Of a DNA stretch of 64,000 bases, positions 1 to 9,497 are shown piece by piece; positions within the stretch are counted from its first letter, which is position 1, and each line of letters begins with the position of its first letter. This DNA is from Rhizobium sp. NFR03 (GTDB lineage: Bacteria > Pseudomonadota > Alphaproteobacteria > Rhizobiales > Rhizobiaceae). The position numbers were made by a program, and so were the translations under genes. Location of the stretch: assembly GCF_900111275.1 (NCBI RefSeq), contig NZ_FOGR01000001.1, forward strand, positions 868,001 through 932,000. Direction: 5' to 3'. A model generated the notes under the pieces. That model saw only the letters and a program-made list of their open reading frames with translations, was not told the origin of the DNA and ran no database searches.

Positions 1-1122
1 ATCGTCGATATGTTCCGTCCCCAGGCTCAGGCCAAGGGCCTCGCCTTCGAGCATGTAAGGGCGCCCGGCCTGCCGACGCATGTCCGCACAGACGAGAAGC
101 GCCTGCGCCAGATCCTCGTCAATCTTCTTTCCAACGCCGTCAAATTTACCGATCGCGGCGTCGTGCGCTTCGAGGTGGCTTATCGCAGTCAGGTTGCGAC
201 CTTTACCGTAACCGACACCGGTCGCGGCATCTCCGAGGCCGACCGCCCCCGCATTTTCGAGCCGTTCCAGCGCGGCGAGGCCGAAACGATCCGCCCCATG
301 CCGGGCCTTGGCTTGGGCCTCACGATCACGCGGCTTCTGACCGAAACGCTGGGCGGCGAAATTCAGGTCACGAGCGAGCGAGACAAGGGCTCGACCTTCC
401 GCGTGCGGCTGATGCTGTCGGCTGTTGCCCGCCCTGCGGCCGTTCCCACACCACAGCGAGACGTCACCGGCTATGCCGGTCCGCGCCGCACCATCGTCGT
501 CGTGGACGACAACGAGGATCACCGCGAACTCATGCGCGAGGTACTGATCCCGCTCGACTTCGTCGTTCTCACAGCCATCGGCGGCGCCGAGTGCCTGACG
601 CTCATCGAGGGCATCGAGCCCGATCTCTTTCTGGTCGATATCTCCATGCCCGGCATGAGCGGCTGGCAGCTGGTCTCGCGCCTGCGCGAGCACGGGCAGA
701 CCGCGCCCATCATCATGCTGTCGGCCAACATAGGGGACGGCAGTCTGGCCAGCCAGCACACCGGCCACAACGATACGCTCGCCAAGCCTTTCGTCATCCG
801 GCAGCTTAGGGACAAGATTGCCGTCAATCTCGGCCTTGAGTGGACGCATGACGACCCCGCACAGCCGGCCGAGCCCGCAGCACCCCGGCCCGTCCTTGTC
901 CCCGACGCATCGCATATCGAGGAACTGATCCGGCTCGGCGAAATCGGCTATATCAGGGGCATCGAGGCAAAACTTACCGAGCTTGCGCGCGACGCCGCCT
1001 ACCAGCCCTTTGCCGACGCGGCCCGCGCCTACGTGCAGGCATTCGACATGGCAGGCTACGCCACCTTCCTCGAAACCGCCGCCGTGCGAAGCGATCCGCC
1101 GCCCGAAGGAGACCACCGGTGA
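1..1122 (+). CDS. Hybrid sensor histidine kinase/response regulator, 3' part
   Basis: The frame is open at the first base, so the 5' part, presumably including sensor and phospho-histidine domains, lies outside the window. What remains is a GHKL ATPase domain with an N-box (LLSNAVKFTD), a G1 box (DTGRGIS) and a glycine-rich G2 loop (GLGLGLTI). A receiver domain follows, with its acidic pocket (VVDDNED), phospho-acceptor Asp in LVDISMPGMSGW and the conserved Lys in KPF. A helical tail of about 90 residues ends the protein. The stop overlaps the GTG start of the next response regulator by 4 bases, so the two are co-translated and probably form one phosphorelay. The signal sensed cannot be read from this fragment. 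Confidence 0.9.
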   Translation: MVDMFRPQAQAKGLAFEHVRAPGLPTHVRTDEKRLRQILVNLLSNAVKFTDRGVVRFEVAYRSQVATFTVTDTGRGISEADRPRIFEPFQRGEAETIRPMPGLGLGLTITRLLTETLGGEIQVTSERDKGSTFRVRLMLSAVARPAAVPTPQRDVTGYAGPRRTIVVVDDNEDHRELMREVLIPLDFVVLTAIGGAECLTLIEGIEPDLFLVDISMPGMSGWQLVSRLREHGQTAPIIMLSANIGDGSLASQHTGHNDTLAKPFVIRQLRDKIAVNLGLEWTHDDPAQPAEPAAPRPVLVPDASHIEELIRLGEIGYIRGIEAKLTELARDAAYQPFADAARAYVQAFDMAGYATFLETAAVRSDPPPEGDHR

Positions 1123-2033
1123 GTGACGCCCCCCGCCCCCGCGACATCGTCCTGATCGTCGATGACAGCCCGGAAACCCTCGGCTTCCTCACCGACGCGC
1201 TGGAGCAATCCGGCTTTTCGGTCCTGATCGCCACATCCGGCCCGGCCGCATTGAAGGTGGTCGACAAGATCACGCCGGACATCGTGCTCATGGACGCCGT
1301 CATGCCGGATATGGACGGTTTCGACACTTGCCGGCGGCTCAAGGCCCTTGCCGACATCGCCCCCGTGCCCGTGATCTTCATGACCGGGTTGACCGAGACG
1401 GAGCACATCGTCCACGCGCTCGAATCCGGCGGGGTGGACTACCTCTCAAAACCGATCAATATCGATGAACTGCGCGCGCGCATCCGCGTCCACCTTGGCA
1501 ACGCCCGCTCCACCCAAAGCGCCCGGGTCGCGCTGGATGCTACCGGCCGGCATCTGCTTGCGGTGCGTGGCGATGGCGCGCTGCACTGGTCCACGCCGCA
1601 GGCGACCCGATTGATCGAGGCCGCGATCGGCTCGGAGAACGGGCTCGATGCCGTCTCCGACCAGATCGCCATTTTCCTGCGCGACCGCACCAGTGGCAGG
1701 GACGCACCCCTCGTCATCGAAAGCGCTGGCGTGCCAGTGCTCCAACTCGCCTTTCTCGGCACCATCGGCAGCGACGAATACCTGTTCCGCCTGACCGCCG
1801 TCAGCCAGACCACAGATGAGGAAGCCCTCCGCCGGCATTTCTCGCTGACAATGCGCGAGGCCGAAGTCCTCGTCTGGATCGCAAAGGGCAAATCCAATCG
1901 CGACATCGCCGAAATCCTCGGCCTCTCCGCCCGCACCGTCAACAAGCACCTTGAGCAGATCTATGTAAAGCTGGGCGTCGAGAACCGGGCATCGGCTGCG
2001 GTGAAGGCGACGAATGCGTTGATCACGTCGTAA
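1119..2033 (+). CDS. Response regulator, receiver plus LuxR-type HTH
   Basis: A 304-residue regulator starting at GTG inside the stop of the upstream hybrid kinase. The receiver (about 8-125) has the acidic pair in IVDDS, phospho-acceptor D59 in LMDAVMPDMDG and K111 in LSKP. A middle segment of about 110 residues has no recognised motif. The C-terminus (about 238-300) is a LuxR/FixJ helix-turn-helix with the usual core (LTMREAEVLVWIAKGKSN, then ARTVNKHLEQIYVKLGV). It is most likely a DNA-binding output of the adjacent kinase. Target genes are not evident. Confidence 0.9.
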   Translation: MSDAPRPRDIVLIVDDSPETLGFLTDALEQSGFSVLIATSGPAALKVVDKITPDIVLMDAVMPDMDGFDTCRRLKALADIAPVPVIFMTGLTETEHIVHALESGGVDYLSKPINIDELRARIRVHLGNARSTQSARVALDATGRHLLAVRGDGALHWSTPQATRLIEAAIGSENGLDAVSDQIAIFLRDRTSGRDAPLVIESAGVPVLQLAFLGTIGSDEYLFRLTAVSQTTDEEALRRHFSLTMREAEVLVWIAKGKSNRDIAEILGLSARTVNKHLEQIYVKLGVENRASAAVKATNALITS

Positions 2034-2064
2034 GGTCCCTCACTCCGCCGTGAAGGAGACAGCT

Positions 2065-2451
2065 ATGGTGACGCTTCAGATCGATGCCTTCCCCTCCCAG
2101 GACGAGATCGCGGCATTGTGGATCGCAGCATGGAACGAAAGCCCAACGCGGGATTTCTCGAACGTGCTCCAGCGCAGCCTCGCGCACGTCTGCGCTTACG
2201 ATAGTGAGGAACTTGTCGGCTTCGTCAACATAGCATGGGATGGCGGTATCCACGCCTTCCTGCTCGACACCTGCGTCCACCCGCGGCTTCAGCGCCGAGG
2301 CATAGCACGACGCATGGTCACGACAGCGCGAGACCTTGCGTCCGGGAGAGGCGCACAGTGGCTTCACGTCGATTTCGAACCGCACCTGACGTCCTTCTAC
2401 AGCGCATGCGGCTTCACGCCGACATCTGCCGGTATCGTCCGACTGTCTTGA
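2065..2451 (+). CDS. GNAT-family N-acetyltransferase
   Basis: A 128-residue GNAT protein. The acetyl-CoA pyrophosphate-binding motif A is visible as VHPRLQRRGIARRMV, followed by the typical C-terminal FYSACGF segment. The ATG at 2065 is preceded by AAGGAG six bases upstream and is preferred to an in-frame GTG at 2050 that itself overlaps the ribosome-binding site. Substrate is unknown; the small size and sequence resemble uncharacterised COG0456-type acetyltransferases. It sits between the two-component pair and an insertion-sequence remnant. Confidence 0.85.
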   Translation: MVTLQIDAFPSQDEIAALWIAAWNESPTRDFSNVLQRSLAHVCAYDSEELVGFVNIAWDGGIHAFLLDTCVHPRLQRRGIARRMVTTARDLASGRGAQWLHVDFEPHLTSFYSACGFTPTSAGIVRLS

Positions 2452-2498
2452 ACGAAACACAGTCCGAGCCGCCATACCCTCTAGAGTATCCGTTTTGA

Positions 2499-3083
2499 TC
2501 AAGCGAGTTTTGGTGCCCATTTCGATTTTTCCGCAGTAAGGCATTTGCGAGGACAATGAGCTTTCGCATGACGGCTGTTATGGCGACTTTCGGTGGCTTT
2601 CCGGCTTTAACGAGGTCTTCGTACTTCGTCTTGAGGTCCGGGTTGAAGCGGCATGCGACAAGGGCTGGCATATAGAGCGCATGGCGGACGATGGGCCTTC
2701 CGCCAGCAATGAAAGCGCGTCCGGTCCATCGTCCTGACTGGCGGCTTATGGGAGCTAGTCCGCATAATGCGGCTGCAGCCTTCTCATCCAGTTCGCCCAG
2801 TTCGGGCATCTCGATGAGGAGCGTGAAGGCTGTGATCTGCGAGACGCCAGGAATCGAAACGAGGATATCGAACCTGACTTTGAGGGAAACATCTGCACGG
2901 ATCAGCGCCATGATGGCCTCGTCCACAGCCTTCATCTGGCGCTCGATCCTGTGCGCCGATCCATCGGACAATGGCGGCAAAACCCTTGCGGTCATTGGCA
3001 ACCTTCAAGGTTCTTCCGTCCGGCAGGCTGTGCAGATCGATATGGTCTTTCGAGATGTCTGCGCCGATGGTAATATCCGTCAT
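2499..3083 (-). pseudogene. IS110-family transposase remnant (internal deletion and frameshift)
   Basis: The first 43 or so codons encode an IS110-type N-terminus (GADISKD carries the first Asp of the DEDD site). The frame then breaks near the text VRWIGAQDR, and a second frame continues with HRIERQMK and the C-terminal transposase_20 domain (SIPGVSQITAFTLLIEMPELG, CGLAPISRQSGRW, IAGGRPIVRHALYMPAL). Intact relatives are over 300 residues, so about 100 residues carrying most of the catalytic DEDD domain are missing. Near the end one A is missing around 2519-2522: restoring it gives a typical C-terminus KWAPKLA followed by TGA at 2499-2501. The gene cannot make an active transposase. Confidence 0.85.
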
Positions 3084-3297
3084 CTTTTCTCATCTCCCAT
3101 GCTTGTCATCCGAGCCTTGAAACTCGGGTATCCGTTCAGGACGATTGGAAAAGATGGGGACGATCAAACTCTAACTCGGCCCGGTATTCGTCAGAATGGC
3201 GGCCTCGCATTTCACGATCCGTCCCCCATCGCCGGAAGAGAATGGCCGTCCTCTCCGGCGCTTCTTTATCTCACGAAGAAGCACGGAAATCATAAGA

Positions 3298-3401
3298 CAA
3301 GCATTTCCGGTGAACACGGGTTCACCGGAAATGCTTTATCCTCTTGTTTTCTCCGCATTGTCCGACGCCGAAGCGATCCCGCTTCGGCTGGAAATGCTCT
3401 A
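3298..3401 (-). repeat. RIME1-like rhizobial intergenic palindromic element
   Basis: Two palindromes are separated by a short A-rich linker. The right one is a perfect 17-base inverted repeat (AAGCATTTCCGGTGAAC, loop ACGG, then its complement) at about 3298-3335. The left one, about 3350-3400, pairs CCGAAGCG with CGCTTCGG and is flanked by GAGCATTTCC-type ends. Read on the minus strand the order and length match what I remember of RIME1 (about 108 bp, two palindromes) in Sinorhizobium, Rhizobium and Agrobacterium. It lies between the transposase remnant and the 3' end of the liv operon. No gene is visible in 3084-3469. Confidence 0.7.
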
Positions 3402-3432
3402 AAACGGAAAAGCCCGGCACAGGGCCGGGCTC
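3401..3432 (-). terminator. Rho-independent terminator of the liv operon
   Basis: On the minus strand AGCCCGGC and GCCGGGCT form an 8-base-pair GC-rich stem around a short loop, followed by TTTTCCGTTTT. It lies about 40 bases after the stop codon of the substrate-binding protein gene and so probably ends the operon. Confidence 0.8.
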
Positions 3433-3469
3433 TCCTCGTCTCGAACATGACGGCCGAAGCCGTTATGTC

Positions 3470-4588
3470 TTACATCTGCGGGAAGTAGCTGTACTTGCCG
3501 TCCGGGCCCTTCTTCCACTCGTACATGACGTAGCCGGGAAGCTTCGGGTCGCCCTTTTCGTCGAAGGACATGTCGCCGAGAACGGTCTTGAACGGACCCT
3601 TTTCCTTCATCGCGGTGGCAACGGTTTCAGGATCGATCGAGCCGGCGGCCTTCGCAGCTTCTGCGATCGTCTGCAGAGCGGCATAGGAGTAGAGCGTGTA
3701 GGCTTCCGGGTTGAAGCCGGCGGTCTTGAACTTCTCGACCAGTTCCTTGTTCTCCGGGCGGAGCGTCGGATCGGGGCCGAAGGTGTTGAGCGTGCCGGCA
3801 ACGGCATCGCCAGCGATCGAGGCCAATTCGTTGGAGACGATACCGTCGCCCGAAACGAGTGTTGCCTTGAGGCCCTGGTCTGCCGACTGGCGGATGATCA
3901 GGCCGGCTTCCGTGTGGAGACCACCCCAGTAGATGACGGAAACGCCGGCTTCCTTCATCTTTGCGATGAGGGCCGAGAAGTCCTTGTCGCCGGTGTTGAC
4001 GCCTTCGTACATGACTTCCGTCATGCCGGCAGCGTTCATCGCCTTCTTGGTTTCGTCGGCAAGACCCTGGCCGTAAGGCGTCTTGTCATGAATGACGGCG
4101 ACCTTGGCGTCCTTGAACTTTTCAGCGAGGTAGGCGCCGGCAACGCCGCCCTGCTGGTCGTCACGACCGCAGGTGCGGAACGTGTTCCACAGGCCGCGCT
4201 CGGTGAAGACCGGGTTGGTTGCAGCCGGCGTGATTTCGAGGATGCCGTTTTCTGCGTATACTTCCGACGCGGGGATCGAAACGCCCGAGTTGAAGTGACC
4301 GATGACGTATTTCACGCCGTCAGCGACGAACTTGTTGGCAACCGAAATGCCCTGCTTCGGGTCGGACACGTCGTCGCCGAGAACGATCTTGATCTGCTCG
4401 CCGTTGATGCCGCCGGCAGCATTGATGTCAGCAGCTGCCTGCTCGGCACCCTTCTGGAGCTGTGCGCCGAACGCGGCGTTCGGGCCGGTCAGCGGACCGG
4501 CAACAGCGATCGTGATGTCTGCCCAGGCCTGGCCGCTGAACGCGACCATCGCCGTCAGCGCAACAGCCGACAAAAGTGACTTCTTCAT
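3470..4588 (-). CDS. livK: Branched-chain amino acid ABC transporter, periplasmic substrate-binding protein
   Basis: A 372-residue periplasmic binding protein of the LivJ/LivK/BraC family that captures leucine, isoleucine, valine and related amino acids for the membrane complex encoded upstream. The Sec signal peptide is clear: MKKS, a hydrophobic core, and cleavage after GQAWA. The mature protein starts [18 protein letters not shown] and keeps family landmarks such as [10 protein letters not shown] and the ligand-loop region around [18 protein letters not shown]. The chosen ATG has GGGAG seven bases upstream; a start seven codons earlier would spoil the signal peptide. It is the last gene of the liv operon, followed by a strong terminator, and 110 bases after DUF6867, so it may also have its own promoter. 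Confidence 0.93.
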   Translation of the reverse strand: MKKSLLSAVALTAMVAFSGQAWADITIAVAGPLTGPNAAFGAQLQKGAEQAAADINAAGGINGEQIKIVLGDDVSDPKQGISVANKFVADGVKYVIGHFNSGVSIPASEVYAENGILEITPAATNPVFTERGLWNTFRTCGRDDQQGGVAGAYLAEKFKDAKVAVIHDKTPYGQGLADETKKAMNAAGMTEVMYEGVNTGDKDFSALIAKMKEAGVSVIYWGGLHTEAGLIIRQSADQGLKATLVSGDGIVSNELASIAGDAVAGTLNTFGPDPTLRPENKELVEKFKTAGFNPEAYTLYSYAALQTIAEAAKAAGSIDPETVATAMKEKGPFKTVLGDMSFDEKGDPKLPGYVMYEWKKGPDGKYSYFPQM

Positions 4589-4700
4589 CCTGTAACTCCC
4601 AATTTTCAAGCGGGTCTGTTGCCATAGCCAACGCAGTTCCCACTCTGACTGCGCCGGTGTTCGTTGTGGCCGAGGCGATGCGCCTGCGGCTGTTCCCTTT

Positions 4701-5045
4701 TTATTTATTCTTCCACGAGAAGGGCGATGCCTTCTCGTAAAGCCAGTAGTAGCTGCTGACCATTTGGCGTGTCCGGTAGAAACGGAAGCCAGCGGTAGAA
4801 AACAGCAAAAGAATGATCGTGTCCACGACGTAGTAGTGCAGGCTGAACATCGTGCCGTTGAACAGTGCGTGATGCACGAAACGGATGCCGAGACCGAGCA
4901 ACATGGTGTAGACCACGACGGTCGTATAGGTCTGCCAACCGTCCGCGACGCTCTTGCCTGTGCGCCAGGCGGTCCAGCCGCCGAGCACGCAGGTGATCAG
5001 CATGAACTGAAGGATCGAAGGCTCTTCGTGAAGAATGCCCTGCAT
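4701..5045 (-). CDS. DUF6867 family small membrane protein
   Basis: A 114-residue protein with about three hydrophobic segments ([30 protein letters not shown] and [17 protein letters not shown]) and a basic tail ([25 protein letters not shown]). It matches the DUF6867 family, which I know from liv/bra operons of alphaproteobacteria in this same place between the ATPase and binding-protein genes. Function is unknown. The constant linkage suggests an accessory role in branched-chain amino acid uptake, perhaps with the permeases, but nothing in the sequence shows a mechanism. Confidence 0.85.
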   Translation of the reverse strand: MQGILHEEPSILQFMLITCVLGGWTAWRTGKSVADGWQTYTTVVVYTMLLGLGIRFVHHALFNGTMFSLHYYVVDTIILLLFSTAGFRFYRTRQMVSSYYWLYEKASPFSWKNK

Positions 5046-5084
5046 GTCAGAAACTCCCGATGGAAGGGATGAAGGAAGCGGCGC

Positions 5085-5807
5085 TCAATGGTGCCCGCCT
5101 TCGAGATAGGCGGCGCGCACTTCCGGATTGGCCAGCAACTCCCGGCCGCCGCCGCTCATCGTCACCTGTCCGTTCACCATGACGTAGCCGCGATGCGACA
5201 GCTTGAGTGCGGCGAACGCGTTCTGCTCGACGAGGAACACGGTCAAGCCTTCCTCCTCGTTCAGCTTCTTGATTGCCGCGAAGATGCCCTTGACGATCAG
5301 CGGTGCGAGACCGAGCGACGGTTCGTCGAGAAGGAGAAGCTTCGGGCGGGCCATCAGCGCGCGGCCGATGGACAGCATCTGCTGCTCGCCACCCGACAGC
5401 GTGCCGCCGCGCTGCGACTGGCGCTCCTTCAGGCGCGGAAACAGCGTGAAGATCTTCTCGATATCCTCGTTGAAATATTTGAGGTTATCGAGGCTCGCAC
5501 CCATCTGCAGGTTTTCGTAAACCGTCATGCGTGGAAAGATGCGACGGCCCTCGGGCGACTGGGCGATGCGCAGCCGGGCGATCTCGTGGGTCGGCATGCG
5601 GGTGATGTCCTGACCATCGAAGATGACCGAGCCGGTGCGCGCCTGCGGGCTGCCGCAGATCGTCATCATCAGCGTCGATTTGCCGGCGCCGTTCGCCCCG
5701 ATCATGCAGACGATCTCGCCGGGCTCCACCATGACATCGACGCCGCCGAGCGCGCGGATGTTGCCGTAGTAGGTCTCGACGTTCTTGACGTGAAGCAGCG
5801 GGCTCAT
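5085..5807 (-). CDS. livF: Branched-chain amino acid ABC transporter, ATP-binding protein LivF
   Basis: A 240-residue cytoplasmic ATPase of the LivF/BraG family, one of two energising subunits of the uptake complex. Walker A is GANGAGKST (37-45), the signature LSGGEQQ begins at about 137, Walker B is LLLLDEPS (about 157-163), and the H-loop region is LVEQNAFAAL. The start overlaps the stop of livG by 4 bases, which suggests coupled translation and equal amounts of the two ATPases. The family's short C-terminus is intact, ending LEGGHH. Confidence 0.93.
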   Translation of the reverse strand: MSPLLHVKNVETYYGNIRALGGVDVMVEPGEIVCMIGANGAGKSTLMMTICGSPQARTGSVIFDGQDITRMPTHEIARLRIAQSPEGRRIFPRMTVYENLQMGASLDNLKYFNEDIEKIFTLFPRLKERQSQRGGTLSGGEQQMLSIGRALMARPKLLLLDEPSLGLAPLIVKGIFAAIKKLNEEEGLTVFLVEQNAFAALKLSHRGYVMVNGQVTMSGGGRELLANPEVRAAYLEGGHH

Positions 5808-6712
5808 GGGCGCTCTCCCGTGCTGCCGGTACCATGCCCGACCGTGGCCGCAACCTCTTCCACTTCCGCGATCACCTCGTCGACCTCATCATCCTCGACG
5901 CCGAGATAGGCCGCGATGACCTTCGGGTCGTTTTGTACGAATTGCGGATTGCCGTCCGAGATCTTCTGTCCGTATTCCAGCACGACGACGTGGTCGGAAA
6001 TCTCCATGACGACCGACATGTCGTGTTCAATCAGCAGGATCGATGTGCCGGTGTCGGTACGGATATCGCGCAGCAGCGTGTTGAGCGCCAGCGACTCACG
6101 CGGGTTGAGACCGGCGGCGGGCTCGTCCAGGCAGAGAAGCTCCGGCTGCGTGCACATGGCGCGCGCGATTTCCAGCCGGCGCTGGGCACCATAGGGAAGA
6201 TCGCCGGCCGGATCATCGGCACGGTCGGTCAGCGATGCCTTGTCGAGCCAGTATTTCGCAAGCTCGATACTGGCCAGCGACGCCTTCTTGTAGGCCGGGA
6301 AGCCGAAGAGGCCGAGAATGGTGTAGCCCGAAGCCCGCATCAGCGCATTGTGCTGGGCGACCAGCAGGTTTTCCAGCACCGTCAGACCCGAGAACAGGCG
6401 AATGTTCTGGAAGGTACGGGCGACCTTTGCCCGCTTGGTGATCTCGAAGTCCGGCAGGCGCTCCAGCAGGAACTCCTTGCCGCCCTTCTGCCGCATCGTG
6501 ATCATGCCCATCGTCGGCTTGTAGAAGCCGGTGATGCAGTTGAACACGGTGGTCTTGCCGGCCCCGTTCGGGCCGATAAGGGCGGTGATCTCGCCGCGCG
6601 TGGCTTCGAACGAGAAGTCGTTGATGGCCATCAGGCCGCCGAAGCGCATGGAGAGATGTTCGACCTTGAGGATTGGATCCTTGGACATTGTCGTCGCCGT
6701 TCCCGTAACCAT
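5804..6712 (-). CDS. livG: Branched-chain amino acid ABC transporter, ATP-binding protein LivG
   Basis: A 302-residue ATPase of the LivG/BraF family that pairs with LivF. Walker A is GPNGAGKTT (47-55), the family-typical variant signature is LPYGAQRRLEIARAM, and Walker B is LLCLDEPAAGLNP with the H-loop LLIEHDMSVVM. A C-terminal acidic tail of about 30 residues (VEDDEVDEVIAEVEEV) is longer than in E. coli LivG. The first ATG overlaps the livM stop by one base; a second ATG eight codons on (MSKDPILKVEHL) would give the usual N-terminus and is an alternative start. Confidence 0.93.
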   Translation of the reverse strand: MVTGTATTMSKDPILKVEHLSMRFGGLMAINDFSFEATRGEITALIGPNGAGKTTVFNCITGFYKPTMGMITMRQKGGKEFLLERLPDFEITKRAKVARTFQNIRLFSGLTVLENLLVAQHNALMRASGYTILGLFGFPAYKKASLASIELAKYWLDKASLTDRADDPAGDLPYGAQRRLEIARAMCTQPELLCLDEPAAGLNPRESLALNTLLRDIRTDTGTSILLIEHDMSVVMEISDHVVVLEYGQKISDGNPQFVQNDPKVIAAYLGVEDDEVDEVIAEVEEVAATVGHGTGSTGERP

Positions 6713-8118
6713 CAGCCGTGCCCTTCCTTGGTAAAGCTTCCCGACACGTTCTTGGCTTTGTGGAGGAAGGCTGACGGTGCGCGGGAACCGACGAAGCCAC
6801 GCGGCTTGAACAGCATCACGACCACCATGGCGAGACCGAAGATGAGCATGCGGTAGAGTTCCGGGGTGAATTCAGGGCCGAAGACGACCTTGAGGAAGTT
6901 CATTTCGCGCAGCAGCTCGGTGCCGCCGACCATGACCACGGCTGCAATCGCGATGCCGGTCAGCGAACCCATGCCGCCGAGAACGACGATGGCGAGGATG
7001 ACGGCGGACTCGATGAACACGAAGCTCTCCGGCGAAACGAAGCCCTGACGGGCTGCGAAGAACGAGCCGGCGAAACCGCCGAACATGGCGCCCGTGGCAA
7101 AGGCTGTGAGCTTGGTCGTGACCGTGTTGATGCCGAGCGAGCGGCAGGCGATCTCGTCTTCACGCAACGCTTCCCAGGCACGACCGATCGGCATGCGGCG
7201 CAGCCGGATGGTGACATAGGCCGTGAGCATGCAAAGAAGCAGGATCACGTAGAACAGGAAGATCTTGTAGTAGGCAGAGGACATCGGCAGGCCAAAGGCC
7301 TTGGCGAAATTCGACGGCGAACCGACATCGAACGACCAGATGCCGAAGATCGATGCCTTTGCGATACCCGAGATCCCGAAGGTGCCCTTGGTGACTTCCG
7401 TCCAGTTGATCAGGACGAGACGGATGATTTCGCCGAAGGCGAGCGTCACGATGGCGAGATAGTCGCCCCGAAGCCGCAAGACGGGGAAGCCGAGGATAAT
7501 GCCCCAGAGCGCTGCAAAAATACCGGCGAGCGGCAGAAGCACCCAGAAGGACAGGCCGAAATGCGTCGACAGAAGCGCGTAGGAATAGGCGCCGACAGCA
7601 TAGAAGGCGACGTAGCCGAGATCGAGCAGGCCTGCGAGGCCGACCACGATGTTCAGACCCCAAGCCAGCATGACGTAGATCAGGATCTGGATGCCGAAAT
7701 TGTCGACCAGCAGCAGGGAACCCTGGACGCCGCGCAGCATGACCGACACCGGCGGATAGATCAGCAGCGCGATCAACGCGATCTTCAGGAAGTGGCGGTG
7801 AAAGAAGCCCTTGTCCTCGGAAACGTCGAGAATGCCGCTCTTAGCCTTCGCGAGCTTGCGCTTGTCCAGCGCCGGCCGGATGAAGGCGACGTTGAGGAAG
7901 CGACCGACGGCGGCGACACCGACGAACACGGCAAGCAGGCCCCAGCGCATACGCCAGACGAGCTCGTTGTTGATGTTCTGGTAGGTCTCCACACCCACGA
8001 ACAGGCAGAAGAGGCCGAGCGAGACGAGGCCCGCGAAGAAGGCTTCCTTGAAGGCGCGCGCCATGAGGCTTGGCTCTTCGTGGGGATCGGCAACAGAGGG
8101 AGAGGAAATGTTCGCCAT
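6712..8118 (-). CDS. livM: Branched-chain amino acid ABC transporter, permease LivM
   Basis: A 468-residue inner-membrane permease of the LivM/BraE family. The conserved core begins near residue 125 with [38 protein letters not shown]-type sequence and includes the permease coupling region ([26 protein letters not shown]). Ahead of it is an extended N-terminus of about 120 residues with two or three extra hydrophobic stretches, the usual form in alphaproteobacteria. It starts four bases after the livH stop and forms the heterodimeric channel with LivH. Confidence 0.93.
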   Translation of the reverse strand: MANISSPSVADPHEEPSLMARAFKEAFFAGLVSLGLFCLFVGVETYQNINNELVWRMRWGLLAVFVGVAAVGRFLNVAFIRPALDKRKLAKAKSGILDVSEDKGFFHRHFLKIALIALLIYPPVSVMLRGVQGSLLLVDNFGIQILIYVMLAWGLNIVVGLAGLLDLGYVAFYAVGAYSYALLSTHFGLSFWVLLPLAGIFAALWGIILGFPVLRLRGDYLAIVTLAFGEIIRLVLINWTEVTKGTFGISGIAKASIFGIWSFDVGSPSNFAKAFGLPMSSAYYKIFLFYVILLLCMLTAYVTIRLRRMPIGRAWEALREDEIACRSLGINTVTTKLTAFATGAMFGGFAGSFFAARQGFVSPESFVFIESAVILAIVVLGGMGSLTGIAIAAVVMVGGTELLREMNFLKVVFGPEFTPELYRMLIFGLAMVVVMLFKPRGFVGSRAPSAFLHKAKNVSGSFTKEGHG

Positions 8119-8122
8119 GGAC

Positions 8123-9025
8123 TTATACCTTCTCCACTTCGGGCCGGCCGAGAATGCCGGTCGGCTTGAAAATCAGAACGACCGCGAGGATGACGAAGGT
8201 TGCGACGTCCTTGTAGGCGATGGAGAAATAGGCAGACCAGAGGCTTTCGATGAGGCCGATGAGGATGCCCCCGAGAACGGCGCCCGGCAGAGAGCCGATG
8301 CCCCCGAGAACGGCTGCCGTAAAGGCCTTCACGCCGGGAATGAAGCCGTCTGTGAAGACGGAAACACCATAATACATCAGATACATCGTGCCGGCGACGG
8401 CAGCGAGCGCGGCGCCCATGATGAAGGTGATGGAGATCGTGCGGTCCACGTCGATGCCGAGCAGCGCCGCCATCTTGCGGTCCTGCTCGGTGGCCCGCTG
8501 GGCGCGGCCGAGCGGCGTCTTGTTGACGATGTACCAGAAGATCGTGAGCAGCACGGCGGTGACGACGATGATCACGATCTGCTTCAGCGAGATCGAGATG
8601 CCGAGCACCTGGAAGTTGGAGTTTACCAGCGGCGGGATCGGCTTGTTACGCGGACCCTGCACGACCTGGATGAAGTTGGACAGCGCGATCGACATGCCGA
8701 TGGCGGTGATCAGCGGCGCAAGCCGGAAGGACCCGCGCAACGGCCGGTAGGCGATCCGCTCGATCGTCCAGTTCCACAGACCCGCCAGCAGCATGGCCAC
8801 GATCATCATCACCAGAAGGGCGAGGACGACAGGAATGCCGGCAAAGAGAGATGTGAGAAGCAGGAAGACGATGAGGGCCGCAAAACTGCCCAGCATGAAG
8901 ATGTCGCCATGGGCGAAGTTGATCATGCCGATAATGCCGTAGACCATCGTATAACCGATGGCGATCATGCCGTAGATAGATCCGAGAGTCAGCCCGTTGA
9001 CGAGCTGCTGGACGAAATACACCAT
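8123..9025 (-). CDS. livH: Branched-chain amino acid ABC transporter, permease LivH
   Basis: A 300-residue permease of the LivH/BraD family and the first gene of the operon. It opens with the family signature ([25 protein letters not shown], then [14 protein letters not shown]) and has the coupling segment [23 protein letters not shown]. About eight membrane segments are visible. The start ATG has AGGGG about eight bases upstream. The roughly 470-base gap before the divergent cysQ contains its leader, which can fold into competing hairpins. Confidence 0.93.
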   Translation of the reverse strand: MVYFVQQLVNGLTLGSIYGMIAIGYTMVYGIIGMINFAHGDIFMLGSFAALIVFLLLTSLFAGIPVVLALLVMMIVAMLLAGLWNWTIERIAYRPLRGSFRLAPLITAIGMSIALSNFIQVVQGPRNKPIPPLVNSNFQVLGISISLKQIVIIVVTAVLLTIFWYIVNKTPLGRAQRATEQDRKMAALLGIDVDRTISITFIMGAALAAVAGTMYLMYYGVSVFTDGFIPGVKAFTAAVLGGIGSLPGAVLGGILIGLIESLWSAYFSIAYKDVATFVILAVVLIFKPTGILGRPEVEKV

Positions 9026-9037
9026 CTATTTTCCCCT

Positions 9038-9094
9038 GGACCAGATCCCTTGTCGGGTCCGGCCTCTTGTTCTGCAGTCCTTTTAGGACCCGAC
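9038..9094 (-). promoter_or_regulatory. livH leader with two mutually exclusive hairpins
   Basis: On the minus strand GTCGGGTCC (9094-9086) can pair perfectly with GGACCCGAC (9060-9052) to give a 9-base-pair stem. The same GGACC can instead pair with GGTCC (9042-9038), which directly precedes the AGGGG ribosome-binding site of livH. The two folds exclude each other, as in attenuators and translational switches. The rest of the 9026-9497 gap shows no gene; an obvious promoter could not be assigned. Regulation is my inference from base pairing only. Confidence 0.4.
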
Positions 9095-9497
9095 GTTTGC
9101 GGGGATTCCATACTGTTTTCGCTCGAAAAGAAAAGCACAAAAAGGAGGCACCCAACAGATTCTTTTCCGTCGGGAAAATTTTTGGCGGTTTCCTCGGCAA
9201 TCCGCCGGGAGGAAAGCAGATGCCGCTTACATTTTAAGCATATCAGCATATCGCCAAGATCTTTCGGCCAGCGGGCCATGCCGATATCGGCCTGTATTTG
9301 CTTGGCAAACGTGCCCCGCGCGTGACGCGACGGTAAGACAGCCCTTACATCATCCGTCCATGACACCACGAATTGTAACGCACGGTCACAGGGATTTGCC
9401 TGACGAATGAGGCAGAACCCTGTATGGTTGTGGCGACAACGCGGTAGGCGCCGGGACGCAGGCCACCGCAAGGCCGAAAAGGAGCGCGGCAGGCGCG

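Noticed and set aside
9396-9428. A TTGCCT / TATGGT promoter for cysQ
   Set aside because: The spacer is 21 bases, too long for a sigma-70 promoter.
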